Of a stretch of 10,181 nucleotides of DNA, positions 1 to 6,175 are shown in pieces; position 1 is the stretch's first letter; every line of letters starts with the position of its first letter. The stretch is from Rhodocyclaceae bacterium (GTDB taxonomy: Bacteria > Pseudomonadota > Gammaproteobacteria > Burkholderiales > Rhodocyclaceae). The DNA is taken from NCBI GenBank assembly GCA_018262875.1, contig JADFDL010000031.1, positions 1 through 10,181 of the forward strand. The letters run 5' to 3'. The position numbers and the translations under genes were made by a program. The notes beneath the pieces are model-generated. The model was not told the origin of the DNA. It saw nothing but the letters and a program-made list of their open reading frames with translations, and made no database searches.

Positions 1-554
1 GAGAGGTCGCCCATCAGCCAGAACAGCATGCCGCGCAGCTTGTTCTCGGGGGCGACGGAGAGGATCAGCGCCACCGCCGCGCCGCAGCCGGCGGCGACGA
101 TGACGCCGGTGAGGAGCAGCCGCGTCTGCGTCCACGAACCGTCGCCGCGCGCGAGGCCGAACACCAGCAGCGTGGCGGCCAGCGCGCCGGCGAAGGCACC
201 GCCGTTGACCAGCAGCAGCGGCAGGCCAAACAGCATGGCGGAGAGGGCGCCGACCGAGGCGCCGCCGGAAATGCCGAGCACGTAGGGATCGGCGAGGGGG
301 TTGCGCAGCAGCACCTGCATCAGCGCGCCGGCGAGCGCCAGCAGGCCGCCGCAGGCAAAGGCGGCCAGCGCACGCGGCAGGCGCAGTTCGCGCACCACTT
401 CCGCCGCCACGCCCTCGGTGTCGCCGAGCAGGGCGCGGCCGATGTCCGCCGCTGAAACGGGCAGGCTGCCCGCCGCCAGCGCGACGACCAGGCTCGCCAG
501 CCCGAGCAGGGCCAGCAGCAGGATCACCAGGAGGGCGCGGCGGCGGGTGGGCAC
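1..554 (-). CDS. btuC: BtuC/FecCD-family ABC transporter permease, 3' end cut by window edge
   Basis: This is an inner-membrane permease subunit of a binding-protein-dependent importer, most likely for cobalamin given its position after btuB. About 184 codons are visible; the C-terminal half lies beyond position 1. The N-terminus is a basic MPTRRR stretch followed by a Leu/Val/Ala membrane helix. The family signature follows: LRLPRALAAFACGGLLALAG, then MQVLLRNPLADPYVLGIS and GGASVGAL, and near the edge KLRGMLFWLMGDL. All are typical of BtuC, FhuB and FecCD proteins. The only sensible start is the GTG at 554-552, because an in-frame TAA, which is also the stop of btuB, sits two codons upstream. 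A weak AGG lies in the last codons of btuB. The gap to btuB is 3 nt, so the two genes should be co-transcribed and translationally coupled under the upstream riboswitch. Family assignment is firm; B12 as substrate is inferred from context. Confidence 0.92.
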   Translation of the reverse strand, partial: MPTRRRALLVILLLALLGLASLVVALAAGSLPVSAADIGRALLGDTEGVAAEVVRELRLPRALAAFACGGLLALAGALMQVLLRNPLADPYVLGISGGASVGALSAMLFGLPLLLVNGGAFAGALAATLLVFGLARGDGSWTQTRLLLTGVIVAAGCGAAVALILSVAPENKLRGMLFWLMGDL

Positions 555-557
555 GGG

Positions 558-2522
558 TTACCTGAAGTCGTAGCGCGCGCTCAGGTGGACACTGCGCCCG
601 TCCGCCGGATAGTAGTAATGGTCGACGATCCAGGGCGAGTAGCCGGCGTAGGGCGCATAGCGCTTGTCCAGCGCATTGAGCAGCCGTGCGGTGACGGTCC
701 ACGGCTTCAGGTTCCAGGCCGCCTGCAGGTCCAGCGTCGTATAGCCGGCCAGCGTGCCCCTGACATTGCTGAAGTCGCCGCCGTAGCGGCGCGAGCCGAC
801 GCGGTTGACGGCGGCGGAATAGCTCCCCGCCCGGCCGGCGTCCCAGGTGAGTTGCAGCGTGAGCTTGTCGCGCGGCACCAGCGGCATACGCTTGCCCTCG
901 TAGGGGCCGCTGCGGAACTCTGCATCGGTGTAGGCGTAGGCCAGCCTCGCCTTGAGCCGCTCGGCAATGCGCCAGTCGAGTTCGGCTTCGAGGCCCTGGC
1001 GGCGCGTCGGGTCGAAGTTGACGTTGGTGCCAACGGCGTCGTCGTAGCCGATCTCGTCCTTCAGGCGCATGCGGTAGAGCGCGGCGCGCGCCTGCACCGG
1101 GCCGAGGCTTGCGCTGCCGCCGATCTCGCCGATGCGGCCGTGCTGCGGGCGCAGGTCGCCGGCAAAGGCAGGATTGCCGGTGAGCGGGTTGAAGCCGAAC
1201 AGCTCGTCGGTATTGGCAAAGCGGAAGGTGGTGCCGATCTTTCCGTAGGCGCGCCAGTGCCCGCCGTTGTAGCTGGCGCCGAGATCCCAGGCGTTGCGAC
1301 GACGCGTGGCGCTGCCGTCCATCGCCGGAGAGAACCACGGCGCATAGGCATCCTGGTGAGCGCTTTGCGCCATGCGCTGGCTGCGCCCGCCGAGGGTGAC
1401 CGCCCAGGCTTCGGTGAGGCTGGTGGTGTTCTGGAAGTAGGCGGCGGTGCTGGTCTGTTCCGCGGACTGGCGCGGCGCCGTCGTGTAGCGCGCATCGACG
1501 TCGCCGTCGTAGTGATCGAGGCCGAACACGGTCTCGCTCGCCAAGCCGCCAAAGCCGTGGCGCCAGCGCAACCGCGGTGTGAACGAAAGCATGTCCTTGC
1601 GGCGGTCCGACCGGCTGCCGAAGGAAACGTAGTCGGCATGATGGTCTTGGCGCTCCGACGACGCTTCCGCCTCGAGTGTCAGCGCATCGGTGAGCGGCAG
1701 CTTCACGCCGGGGCGCAGGCGATAGCCGTCGCGCTTCTGCCAATCGTCGGGCGAAGCGCTCGCGCGCGGATCGGCGCGCCAGGCGGCGCGGGTCAGGTAG
1801 CCGGGCAAGCCGGAGGAATCCTGGTAGGCGGCCCAGTCGACGAAGACCTCGCCGGCGCCGAGATAGAAACCGGCGCGGCCGGACAGCGCCTGCTGGTCCT
1901 GCTGGCTGTTGCGGCGCCAGCCGTTGGTCTCGGCATGATGGGCAAAGAGGTTGAAGTAACCCTTGTCGTTGCCGGCAGCGGCGTGGGCGTCGAGCCCGCG
2001 GTGGCCGAAGCTGCCGGCGGTGGCCGTCACCGCGGCACGCGGACGGCCCGACTTGTCGGTGATGATGTTGATGACGCCGCCGCTGGCACGGTCGCCATAG
2101 AGGATGCTGCCGGCGCCGCGAATGATTTCGATGCGCTGGATGCTCTCGAGCGGAATCGCCGACCAGTTGATGGAACCCATGTCGATGGGATTGAGGCGCT
2201 GGCCGTCGATGAGGATCAGGGTATTGCTGGTCGCGGTATCGCCGAAGCCGCGCAGGTCGACGCTGGCGTCGACGCCAAGACTGCCGTAGAGCGCGCGCAC
2301 ATCGACCCCGGCGGCATTGCGCAGGACGCCAGGCAGGTCGAGGGCGGGGGTGTTGCGGATGTCCTCGCGCGTGATGACGGAAATGTTGGCCGGCACGCGC
2401 GAGTCCGCCTCGGCGAAACGGGTGGCGCTGACGATCACCGCCGCCTCGTCGGCGGCGGCCTGACTGGAATGATGGAACAGGGCGGCGATGGCAAGCGCCG
2501 CGGCTCGATGCCTGAAGTGCAT
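558..2522 (-). CDS. btuB: TonB-dependent outer-membrane receptor, BtuB-type (vitamin B12)
   Basis: This 654-aa outer-membrane receptor should bind cobalamin at the cell surface and import it using TonB energy. Residues 1-24 look like a signal peptide ending in an Ala-rich cleavage region. A TonB-box-like AVIVSATRF at about 28-36 resembles BtuB and is followed by the plug domain (about 43-165). The plug includes ISVITREDI, DLRGFGDTATSNTLILIDGQ, IQRIEIIRG, SILYGDRASGGVINIIT. The rest is a 22-strand-type barrel rich in alternating aromatic residues, ending in SARYDFR; the final Arg, where receptors usually end in Phe or Trp, is slightly unusual. Length is near BtuB proteins (about 600-650 aa). 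The ATG at 2522 has GGAGG with a rather long 12-nt spacing. Substrate assignment rests mainly on the cobalamin riboswitch upstream and btuC downstream; TonB-receptor identity is certain. Confidence 0.92.
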   Translation of the reverse strand: MHFRHRAAALAIAALFHHSSQAAADEAAVIVSATRFAEADSRVPANISVITREDIRNTPALDLPGVLRNAAGVDVRALYGSLGVDASVDLRGFGDTATSNTLILIDGQRLNPIDMGSINWSAIPLESIQRIEIIRGAGSILYGDRASGGVINIITDKSGRPRAAVTATAGSFGHRGLDAHAAAGNDKGYFNLFAHHAETNGWRRNSQQDQQALSGRAGFYLGAGEVFVDWAAYQDSSGLPGYLTRAAWRADPRASASPDDWQKRDGYRLRPGVKLPLTDALTLEAEASSERQDHHADYVSFGSRSDRRKDMLSFTPRLRWRHGFGGLASETVFGLDHYDGDVDARYTTAPRQSAEQTSTAAYFQNTTSLTEAWAVTLGGRSQRMAQSAHQDAYAPWFSPAMDGSATRRRNAWDLGASYNGGHWRAYGKIGTTFRFANTDELFGFNPLTGNPAFAGDLRPQHGRIGEIGGSASLGPVQARAALYRMRLKDEIGYDDAVGTNVNFDPTRRQGLEAELDWRIAERLKARLAYAYTDAEFRSGPYEGKRMPLVPRDKLTLQLTWDAGRAGSYSAAVNRVGSRRYGGDFSNVRGTLAGYTTLDLQAAWNLKPWTVTARLLNALDKRYAPYAGYSPWIVDHYYYPADGRSVHLSARYDFR

Positions 2523-2530
2523 GATGGATG

Positions 2531-2598
2531 GCTCCCTCCGGTCCGGCCTGCGTCCCCGCTGCCGGACAGCGTCGATAAAACGAAATGCGTGAGGGAGC
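2531..2598 (-). promoter_or_regulatory. Candidate SD-sequestering expression platform of the B12 riboswitch
   Basis: In the minus-strand leader, GCTCCCTC (2591-2598) is an exact 8-nt complement of GAGGGAGC (2531-2538). The latter contains most of the btuB Shine-Dalgarno. A second perfect 7-bp hairpin, GTCCGGC (2541-2547) with GCCGGAC (2561-2567), lies inside the enclosed loop and would bring the arms together. No T-run follows either stem, so translational control by hiding the ribosome site fits better than transcription termination. The pairing is seen directly; the role is inferred from how proteobacterial B12 riboswitches usually work. Confidence 0.6.
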
Positions 2599-2660
2599 TG
2601 GATCGGAGCGGGCAGGACCCGGTGCCGGTGGCCGCACCCCCGCGGCGATTCCGAACTGGT

Positions 2661-2849
2661 CCGTTCCAGGCCGGTATCCGGGCTCGCAAGTCTTGATCCG
2701 CCGCCTTCCCGGGCTTTCGCCCAGTGGCTGTGTGACGGACCCGCACTCGCTTACCGTTGCGGGGGCAGCTGAGGAATTGCCGATCGGTTTCGGCGCACCT
2801 CATTCCCGTTTAACCCGCCGGCGGAAAACCGGCGGAGCACCTTGAACAG
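2661..2849 (-). ncRNA. Cobalamin (AdoCbl-class) riboswitch aptamer
   Basis: The minus strand carries the hallmark elements of the cobalamin riboswitch in the right order. A P1 arm CTGTTC (2844-2849) is followed by GGTGC with a Pro/Gly-codon-like GC hairpin (2817-2840), then AACGGGAAT and a second GGTGC. Next come the B12 box GCTGCCCCCGCAACGGTAAG (2750-2769), GTCACACAGCCACTGGGC, CCCGGGAAGGCGG, and the closing GAGCCCGGATACCGGCC. The 3' arm GAACGG (2661-2666) pairs with CTGTTC to close P1 over 6 bp including one G-U. It should bind B12 and switch off btuB-btuC when cobalamin is plentiful. The short overlapping open frames here are meaningless. Confidence 0.95.
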
Positions 2850-2881
2850 GATGCCGCGTGGAAAAACACACGGCGAAACGG

Positions 2882-2909
2882 ATTATAGCTGCAAAAAATG
2901 CAAAGTCAG
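2882..2909 (-). promoter_or_regulatory. Sigma-70-type promoter of the btuB leader
   Basis: A perfect TATAAT -10 box (2882-2887, minus strand) lies 16 bp from CTGACT (2904-2909), which matches four of six consensus -35 positions. Transcription would begin near 2875, about 25 nt before the riboswitch P1 arm, giving a leader of about 350 nt before btuB. The spacer contains TGCA-N5-TGCA, a small inverted repeat that could be chance. Confidence 0.75.
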
Positions 2910-2960
2910 TCGCCGGAAGACGGCGAAGGCGTCACAAATAACATTCAAAAATCCTCCTTA

Positions 2961-2989
2961 TTGCTTGACTAGAAACTGCATTTTAGATA
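2961..2989 (+). promoter_or_regulatory. Promoter of zapB-like/zapA, predicts leaderless mRNA
   Basis: TTGCTT (2961-2966) and TAGATA (2984-2989) are separated by 17 bp. An alternative overlapping pair is TTGACT (2965-2970) with TAGTTT (2988-2993). Either way transcription should begin at about 2996-3000, at or within a few bases of the ATG at 3000. The region is AT-rich compared with its surroundings. It is divergent from the btuB promoter, with about 50 bp between the two -35 boxes. Confidence 0.6.
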
Positions 2990-2999
2990 GTTTGTCGCG

Positions 3000-3191
3000 A
3001 TGGACCGGGACCTCTTCGCGCTCGAAGAACGCATCGAGCAATTCATTTCGCTGTGCCAGAACCTGCGCACCGAGAATCAGGAACTGCGCACGCGCGTGGC
3101 CGGTCTCGAGGTCGAGCGCGGCCGCCTCAATGAAAAAATCGAGACGGCCTGCACCCGCCTGGAATCCCTCATGGAGCGGATACCCGAGTGA
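3000..3191 (+). CDS. zapB: ZapB-like short coiled-coil cell-division protein (TIGR02449 type)
   Basis: This 63-aa, highly charged protein is almost entirely one coiled coil, with heptad-like Leu/Ile spacing from LFALEERIEQFISLCQNL through the ENQELRTRVAGLEVE segment to ESLMERIPE. It belongs to the small coiled-coil family found immediately before zapA in many beta- and gammaproteobacteria. That family is thought to act with ZapA at the division ring, as ZapB does; the exact role here is inferred. The start is fixed at ATG 3000 because an in-frame TAG lies four codons upstream (2988-2990). No Shine-Dalgarno precedes it, which agrees with a leaderless message. Its TGA overlaps the GTG of zapA by 4 nt (GTGA), so the two are coupled. 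Confidence 0.85.
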   Translation: MDRDLFALEERIEQFISLCQNLRTENQELRTRVAGLEVERGRLNEKIETACTRLESLMERIPE

Positions 3192-3499
3192 GCAAGAAGG
3201 AAGCCAACACTCTCGACATCGTCCTCATGGGCCGCGAATACCGCGTCGCCTGCGCGCCGGAAGAGCGCGAGGCCCTGCAAAGCGCGGTGGTCTTCGTCGA
3301 CGAGAAGATGCGTGAAATCGGCGAAAAGACCAAATCCACCGGCGAACGCCTGGCCGTCATGACGGCGCTCAACCTCGCCCACGAACTGCTCTCCATCAAG
3401 CTGCCCGGCGGCTTTGACATGCAGGAGTTCCGGCGTAGAATCGGTTCCATGCAGGCGCGGCTCGACGAAGCGATGGCCAGCCAGGAACAGTTGTTCTAG
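3188..3499 (+). CDS. zapA: Cell division protein ZapA
   Basis: This 103-aa cytosolic protein binds FtsZ and promotes bundling of Z-ring filaments. The ZapA N-terminal globular motif is clear: LDIVLMGREYRVACAPEE, then a helix with VVFVDEKMREI, then RLAVMTALNLAHELL, a very conserved ZapA segment. A C-terminal coiled coil follows (MQEFRRRIGSMQARLDEAM). Length matches the family. The start is GTG at 3188, overlapping the previous stop by 4 nt, so translation probably depends on the upstream gene. The 6S RNA gene begins about 30 nt after the stop, a linkage conserved in many proteobacteria. Confidence 0.95.
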   Translation: MSKKEANTLDIVLMGREYRVACAPEEREALQSAVVFVDEKMREIGEKTKSTGERLAVMTALNLAHELLSIKLPGGFDMQEFRRRIGSMQARLDEAMASQEQLF

Positions 3500-3530
3500 C
3501 AGCCCTCGCACCACCCGATCCGGCGTCAAG

Positions 3531-3719
3531 AATTCCCCTGCGGTGTTCGCCAAGGCCAACCATTCCTTGAACCGATATGTTGGCATTGGCTGCGGACCAT
3601 GGCGTCACCTTTGTGAGCGTCCCTCATTCGTGAGCCGGACGCACCTGCGGTGACCGGAAAGCGGCCACTCTGGACCTCAGGTTCAGGATGCCGGCCTAGC
3701 GGCACAGGCGGGGGATCCC
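3531..3719 (+). ncRNA. ssrS: 6S RNA (regulator of sigma-70 RNA polymerase)
   Basis: 6S RNA mimics an open promoter and sequesters housekeeping RNA polymerase holoenzyme in stationary phase. The 5' part (CCCCTGCGGTGTTCGCC, then CCTTGAACCGATAT) and the 3' end (GGCGGGGGATCCC) match the E. coli 6S pattern of CUCUGAGAUGUUCGC, CCUGAGCCGAUAU and CAUCUCGGAGAUUCC. Folding supports this. TCCCCTGC (3534-3541) pairs with GCGGGGGA (3708-3715). CCTTGAACC (3565-3573) pairs with GGTTCAGG (3680-3687) around one bulge. GCGTCCCTCA (3617-3626) forms an apical hairpin with TGAGCCGGACGC (3631-3642). Length is about 189 nt against 184 in E. coli. Location directly after zapA is the conserved position. No convincing own promoter is visible, so it may be processed from the zapA transcript. 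Exact ends are estimates. Confidence 0.92.
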
Positions 3720-3731
3720 ATAGCGAGACCC

Positions 3732-3761
3732 AAAGCGCGGAGCTTCCGCGCTTTGTTTTTT
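3732..3761 (+). terminator. Strong intrinsic terminator after 6S RNA
   Basis: A perfect 10-bp stem, AAAGCGCGGA (3732-3741) with TCCGCGCTTT (3745-3754) around a 3-nt loop, is followed by G and six T residues (3756-3761). It ends the zapB-zapA-ssrS transcript. The next start codon lies only 4 nt beyond the T-run. Confidence 0.93.
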
Positions 3762-3765
3762 CGGG

Positions 3766-4232
<467 letters not shown>

Positions 4233-4236
<4 letters not shown>

Positions 4237-5039
4237 GCTTCGATCCCTGGTGGCTGTCCTACCCGCTGCTCGGCGCCTTCGCCGGCTTCATCGCCGGACT
4301 GTTCGGCGTCGGCGGCGGGCTGACGCTGGTGCCGATCCTTTTCATGCTGTACTCCGCGCAGCAGTTTCCGCTGGAGCACGTCATGCATCTCGCGCTGGGC
4401 ACCTCGATGGCTACCATCGTGTTCACCTCGATCTCCAGCATGCGCGCCCATCACGGCCACGGCGCGGTACGCTGGGAAATCGTGCGCGGCCTGGCGCCGG
4501 GGCTGGTCGCCGGCACGCTCGCCGGCACCGCTCTGGCAAGTCTGATTCCGACGCGGCCGCTGGCCATCGTCTTCGTCTGCATCGTGTATTACGCCTCGGC
4601 GCAGATGATGCTCGACTTCAAGCCGAAGCCGCACCGGCAGATGCCGGGCAAGACCGGCATGCTGGCGGCGGGCGGCCTCATCGGCGTCCTCTCCAGCCTG
4701 GTATCGGCCGGCGGCGGCTTCATGTCGATCCCGTTCATGGTGTTCTGCAACGTGGTCATCCACCAGGCGGTGGGCACGTCCGCCGCCCTGGGCTTCCCGA
4801 TCGCCGTTGCCGGCAGCGTCGGCTACCTCGTCGCCGGCTGGAACACCGCCGGCCTGCCGGCCTGGTCACTCGGCTATGTCTATCTGCCGGGTCTGGTCGG
4901 CGTGGCGGCGATGACCATGCTCATCGCGCCGCTCGGCGCGAAGACGGCACACCGGCTGCCGGTGAAGCAGTTGAAGCGCGCCTTCGGCGGCTTCCTCGCC
5001 CTCCTGGGGACGAAGATGCTGCACGGCCTCCTGGGTTGA
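4233..5039 (+). CDS. TauE/SafE-family membrane transporter (sulfite exporter type)
   Basis: This 268-aa integral membrane protein has about eight hydrophobic segments arranged as two homologous halves. Each half holds a Gly-rich family motif: AGLFGVGGGLTLVPIL near residue 23 and LVSAGGGFMSIPFMV near residue 155. LGTSMATIVFTSISSMRAHH and VGTSAALGFPIAVAGSVGYL are the matching second motifs. TauE/SafE proteins export sulfite, sulfoacetate or related organosulfur anions, but substrates vary and cannot be read from sequence. Start is ATG 4233, overlapping the EVE-domain stop, so it is translated in the same operon. It converges with the dsrE-like gene with no base between the two stop codons and no terminator visible. 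The sulfur-related neighbour is suggestive only. Confidence 0.92.
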
Positions 5040-5495
5040 TCAGGGCTTGAGGTAGGCAAAACCCTCCTGCGACTGCAGGCGGCCGATTTCCGCTACGCCG
5101 GACGGCACGATCTTCGCTTCCGGGTGCACCCTGCTCTTGTCGATGTTGCGGCCCTTGAGGGTGAATTCGCAGACGCGGAACTCGACGCCTTTCATGGAGA
5201 GATCGTCGACCGCGGCATCGTAGGGATTGCCGTTCTTGTCCTTGGCGCCTTCGAGCAGGAAGTCGATGCCCCTGAAGTGGGTGACGACGACGATTTTCGC
5301 CGTCGGATCGGCGCTCAGGTGGTTGCGGATGTTGCGCAAGCCGTCGGTGGCCTGCTCCAGTCCGCCATTGATGTGGTAGATGACCTTGTTGGGTTGATCG
5401 GCCTTGCCTCCTGCCTGGGTGCCTCCCGCGGCATAGGCCACGGATGCAAACAGCGCCACGATGGCCAGAAGGGTGAATCGGGCAATGCTTTTCAT
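5040..5495 (-). CDS. Secreted DsrE-family protein
   Basis: This 151-aa protein has a clear signal peptide (basic MKSIAR, hydrophobic core, AYA cleavage at about 20-22), so the mature protein of about 129 residues should be periplasmic. The rest resembles the DsrE/DsrF fold: strand KVIYHING (37-44), a long helix with LRNIRNHLSADP, strand AKIVVVTHFRGIDFLL, strand VEFRVCEFTLKGRNI, then PEAKIVPSGVAEIGRL and the C-terminal GFAYLKP. It has one cysteine, Cys109, at the position where DsrE-type proteins often carry a reactive thiol. Cytosolic relatives relay sulfur, but the role of exported members is largely unknown. AGGAG lies 8 nt before the ATG. It is divergent from the sigma-factor operon, and its promoter has the same ECF-type element. 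Its mature part resembles the periplasmic domain of the anti-sigma factor at 6172-6873. Confidence 0.88.
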   Translation of the reverse strand: MKSIARFTLLAIVALFASVAYAAGGTQAGGKADQPNKVIYHINGGLEQATDGLRNIRNHLSADPTAKIVVVTHFRGIDFLLEGAKDKNGNPYDAAVDDLSMKGVEFRVCEFTLKGRNIDKSRVHPEAKIVPSGVAEIGRLQSQEGFAYLKP

Positions 5496-5548
5496 GGGGA
5501 TTCTCCTGTTCTTGTAGTGGTTTTCCCGCCATCCGGCGGCATGAACAA

Positions 5549-5574
5549 GACGAAGCAGGCAGCCGAAATATTCC
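5549..5574 (-). promoter_or_regulatory. ECF-type promoter of the secreted DsrE gene
   Basis: On the minus strand GGAATAT (5568-5574) is followed after exactly 15 bp by CGTC (5549-5552). This is the same arrangement as the opposite-strand element before the sigma gene. Transcription would begin near 5542, giving a leader of about 45 nt. A GGAA(T/C)-type -35 with a CGTC-like -10 is typical of ECF sigma factors. Recognition by the adjacent sigma factor is inferred. Confidence 0.65.
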
Positions 5575-5585
5575 GGTTCCGCCAG

Positions 5586-5611
5586 GGAATAATCCGGCCG
5601 GCCGCTGCGTC
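5586..5611 (+). promoter_or_regulatory. ECF-type promoter of the sigma/anti-sigma operon (probable autoregulation)
   Basis: GGAATAA (5586-5592) is followed after 15 bp by CGTC (5608-5611). Transcription would begin near 5618, just before the GGAGG at 5623-5627. This places the ATG at 5615 at or upstream of the message start and favours ATG 5636. The element matches the divergent one at 5549-5574 in both boxes and spacing. Confidence 0.7.
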
Positions 5612-5635
5612 ACAATGAAACTGGAGGAAAAGCCG

Positions 5636-6175
5636 ATGCAATGGTTGCAGTCGCGGGTGCAGCGCGAACTGGCGGGGCAGATCGAAGCGAGCCGCGGCCG
5701 GCTCTATCGCCTGGCCTTCGCCTGGTGCCACGATACGACCCTGGCCGACGACCTTGCCCAGGAAACCCTGTCGCGCGGTCTCGCCCGGCTCGAACAGTTG
5801 CGCGAACCGGAGCGGCTCATGAGTTGGCTGTTCGCGATTCTCAACCGCTGCTGGATCGATCATCTGCGCCGCCGGCATGAGGAGGTTGACGACGAAGTGC
5901 TCGCCGAAATGCCGTCGGATCTCCCCGGGCCGGAGGGTTATGCCGAACGGCAGGAGGCGGTCATACGGGTGCGCACCGCCATCGCAGCCTTGCCGCTCGG
6001 ACAGCGCCAGGTGGTCACCCTGGTCGACCTGGAAGAGTTTTCCTACGCGGAAGTCGCCGACATCATGGCGATTCCGATCGGCACCGTCATGAGCCGGCTG
6101 TGCCGCGCGCGCGAGGCCCTGCGCGGACTGCTGAAACCGGCCGCGGCCGAACCGCGCCTGAGGAGCGTGAAATGA
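5636..6175 (+). CDS. ECF-family RNA polymerase sigma factor
   Basis: This is a 179-aa extracytoplasmic-function sigma factor with regions 2 and 4 only. Region 2 spans about 20-80: LYRLAFAWCHDTTLADDLAQ, ETLSRGLARLEQL, MSWLFAILNRCWIDHLRRR. A short acidic linker (EEVDDEVLAEMPSDLPGPEG) follows. Region 4 spans about 115-170, with ALPLGQRQVVTLVDLEEFSYAEVADIM and the helix-turn-helix IPIGTVMSRLCRAREALRGLL. I choose ATG 5636, which has GGAGG 8 nt upstream, rather than ATG 5615, which would add seven residues, lacks a ribosome site and lies at the predicted transcription start. Its TGA overlaps the anti-sigma ATG by 4 nt. It probably drives its own operon and the divergent dsrE-like gene. Fold and class are certain; the ECF subgroup is not assigned. 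Confidence 0.95.
   Translation: MQWLQSRVQRELAGQIEASRGRLYRLAFAWCHDTTLADDLAQETLSRGLARLEQLREPERLMSWLFAILNRCWIDHLRRRHEEVDDEVLAEMPSDLPGPEGYAERQEAVIRVRTAIAALPLGQRQVVTLVDLEEFSYAEVADIMAIPIGTVMSRLCRAREALRGLLKPAAAEPRLRSVK

Noticed and set aside
806..841. A third GGAATA...CGTC match in the btuB gene
   Set aside because: The spacer is 16 rather than 15, it lies inside the coding region and points antisense with no gene start nearby.
585..2696. 703-codon open frame on the plus strand
   Set aside because: It lies antisense to the clearly conserved TonB receptor, shows only Val/Ala/Gly/Arg-rich low-complexity sequence from codon bias, and runs into the riboswitch.
2911..2925. Small hairpin CGCCG-GAAGA-CGGCG between the divergent promoters
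   Set aside because: A 5-bp GC stem without T-run is common by chance in this DNA, and it lies in the upstream region of both promoters with no gene ending there.
2842..3315. 157-codon plus-strand frame across the btuB/zap intergenic region
   Set aside because: It overlaps zapB and zapA in a different frame, covers the divergent promoters and has no recognisable domain.
5615..5635. Upstream ATG of the sigma gene
   Set aside because: It has no ribosome site and lies at the predicted transcription start; ATG 5636 has GGAGG at 8 nt.
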